NCBI RefSeq assembly: GCF_014109765.1
Contig: NZ_CP059139.1
Coordinates: 3,786,001 to 3,850,000, forward strand
Length of the DNA stretch: 64,000 bases
Reading direction: 5' to 3'
Source of the DNA: Pseudomonas berkeleyensis
Lineage (GTDB): Bacteria; Pseudomonadota; Gammaproteobacteria; Pseudomonadales; Pseudomonadaceae
Position numbers and translations under genes: made by a program. The notes below the pieces were generated by a model. It was not told the DNA's origin, searched no databases, and worked only from the letters and a program-made list of their open reading frames with translations. This document shows, in pieces, positions 63,953-64,000 of the stretch. Position 1 is the stretch's first letter; every line of letters starts with the position of its first letter.

Positions 63953-64000
63953 ATGAATCAGATGAATATCGTCGATGTCGACCTGAACCTGCTGAAGGTG
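63953..64000 (+). CDS. LysR-family regulator, N-terminal fragment
   Basis: Only 16 codons are in the window: MNQMNIVDVDLNLLKV. The D-L-N-L-L-K-V block is the standard first helix of LysR proteins. Starts possible at 63953 or 63962. Divergent from the nitrilase gene and its likely regulator. Confidence 0.65.
   Translation, partial: MNQMNIVDVDLNLLKV

Overview
The window is high-GC gammaproteobacterial chromosome, almost certainly Pseudomonas sensu lato. The block from the aromatic-amino-acid genes to acetyl-CoA synthetase has the same neighbours as PAO1 PA0871-PA0887. REP-type palindromes are scattered between genes, and cyoABCDE, a GldA/F/G ABC cluster and many LysR/AraC regulators are present. 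A chromosomal integron points to the stutzeri/mendocina/alcaligenes/oleovorans side of the genus; that species-level guess is inference. All functions were assigned by reading the proteins and motifs; no database search was run.

Layout. 1-5251 (minus): the N-terminus of a TonB-dependent receptor, two paralogous 7TMR-DISM sensor kinases (the second with a receiver domain) and an AraC-type response regulator, all with overlapping ends. 5380-10644: a LysR regulator, small conserved proteins, a DUF4197 protein, a 242-bp palindromic repeat, an EAL protein and a chemoreceptor. 10895-20878: acsA, then the itaconate degradation cluster (TRAP binding protein, citramalyl-CoA lyase, CoA transferase, MmgE/PrpD protein, acyl-CoA dehydrogenase, itaconyl-CoA hydratase) with its divergent LysR regulator; the TRAP membrane subunits expected from PAO1 are absent. 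21051-24100: phhR divergent from phhA-phhB, with a TyrR-like box between them. 24421-29459: a cold-shock protein and a four-gene Gld-type ABC system.

29624-35669 is a chromosomal integron: intI on the minus strand, attI, then ten AT-richer gene cassettes on the plus strand. Nine carry complete attC sites and the tenth is truncated. The cassette genes are small proteins mostly of unknown function (DUF6714-, DUF6896- and DUF6678-like, membrane and secreted). One is split by a -1 frameshift exactly at an A AAA AAA heptamer. Just beyond the broken end lie a possible ADP-ribosyltransferase-like protein, a 147-bp palindromic repeat related to the one at 7848, and a protein of unknown function.

36972-48168 is ordinary core/accessory sequence: an LprI-like pair, a VF530-like protein, DUF3087, AraC with an AhpD-like protein and glutaredoxin, a second chemoreceptor, an alpha/beta hydrolase, NhaA, an MpaB-like DUF2236 protein with divergent TetR, and a nucleotidyltransferase-fold protein. 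48292-53120 is the cyoABCDE bo-type ubiquinol oxidase operon. 53910-58825 holds two small membrane proteins and hrpA. 59061-61600 looks like a small island: a CHAT (caspase-like) protein with an N-terminal coiled coil, an AT-rich gap, a terminator plus a structured RNA resembling phage P4/P1 C4 antisense RNA, and two coupled small genes, the first a paralogue of the one at 6378. 61782-64000 holds an AraC/GyrI-like regulator, a nitrilase and the start of a divergent LysR regulator.

The parts most worth following up are the integron array (especially the frameshifted cassette and the intI leader repeats), the CHAT protein beside the C4-like RNA module, and the itaconate cluster with an orphan TRAP receptor.
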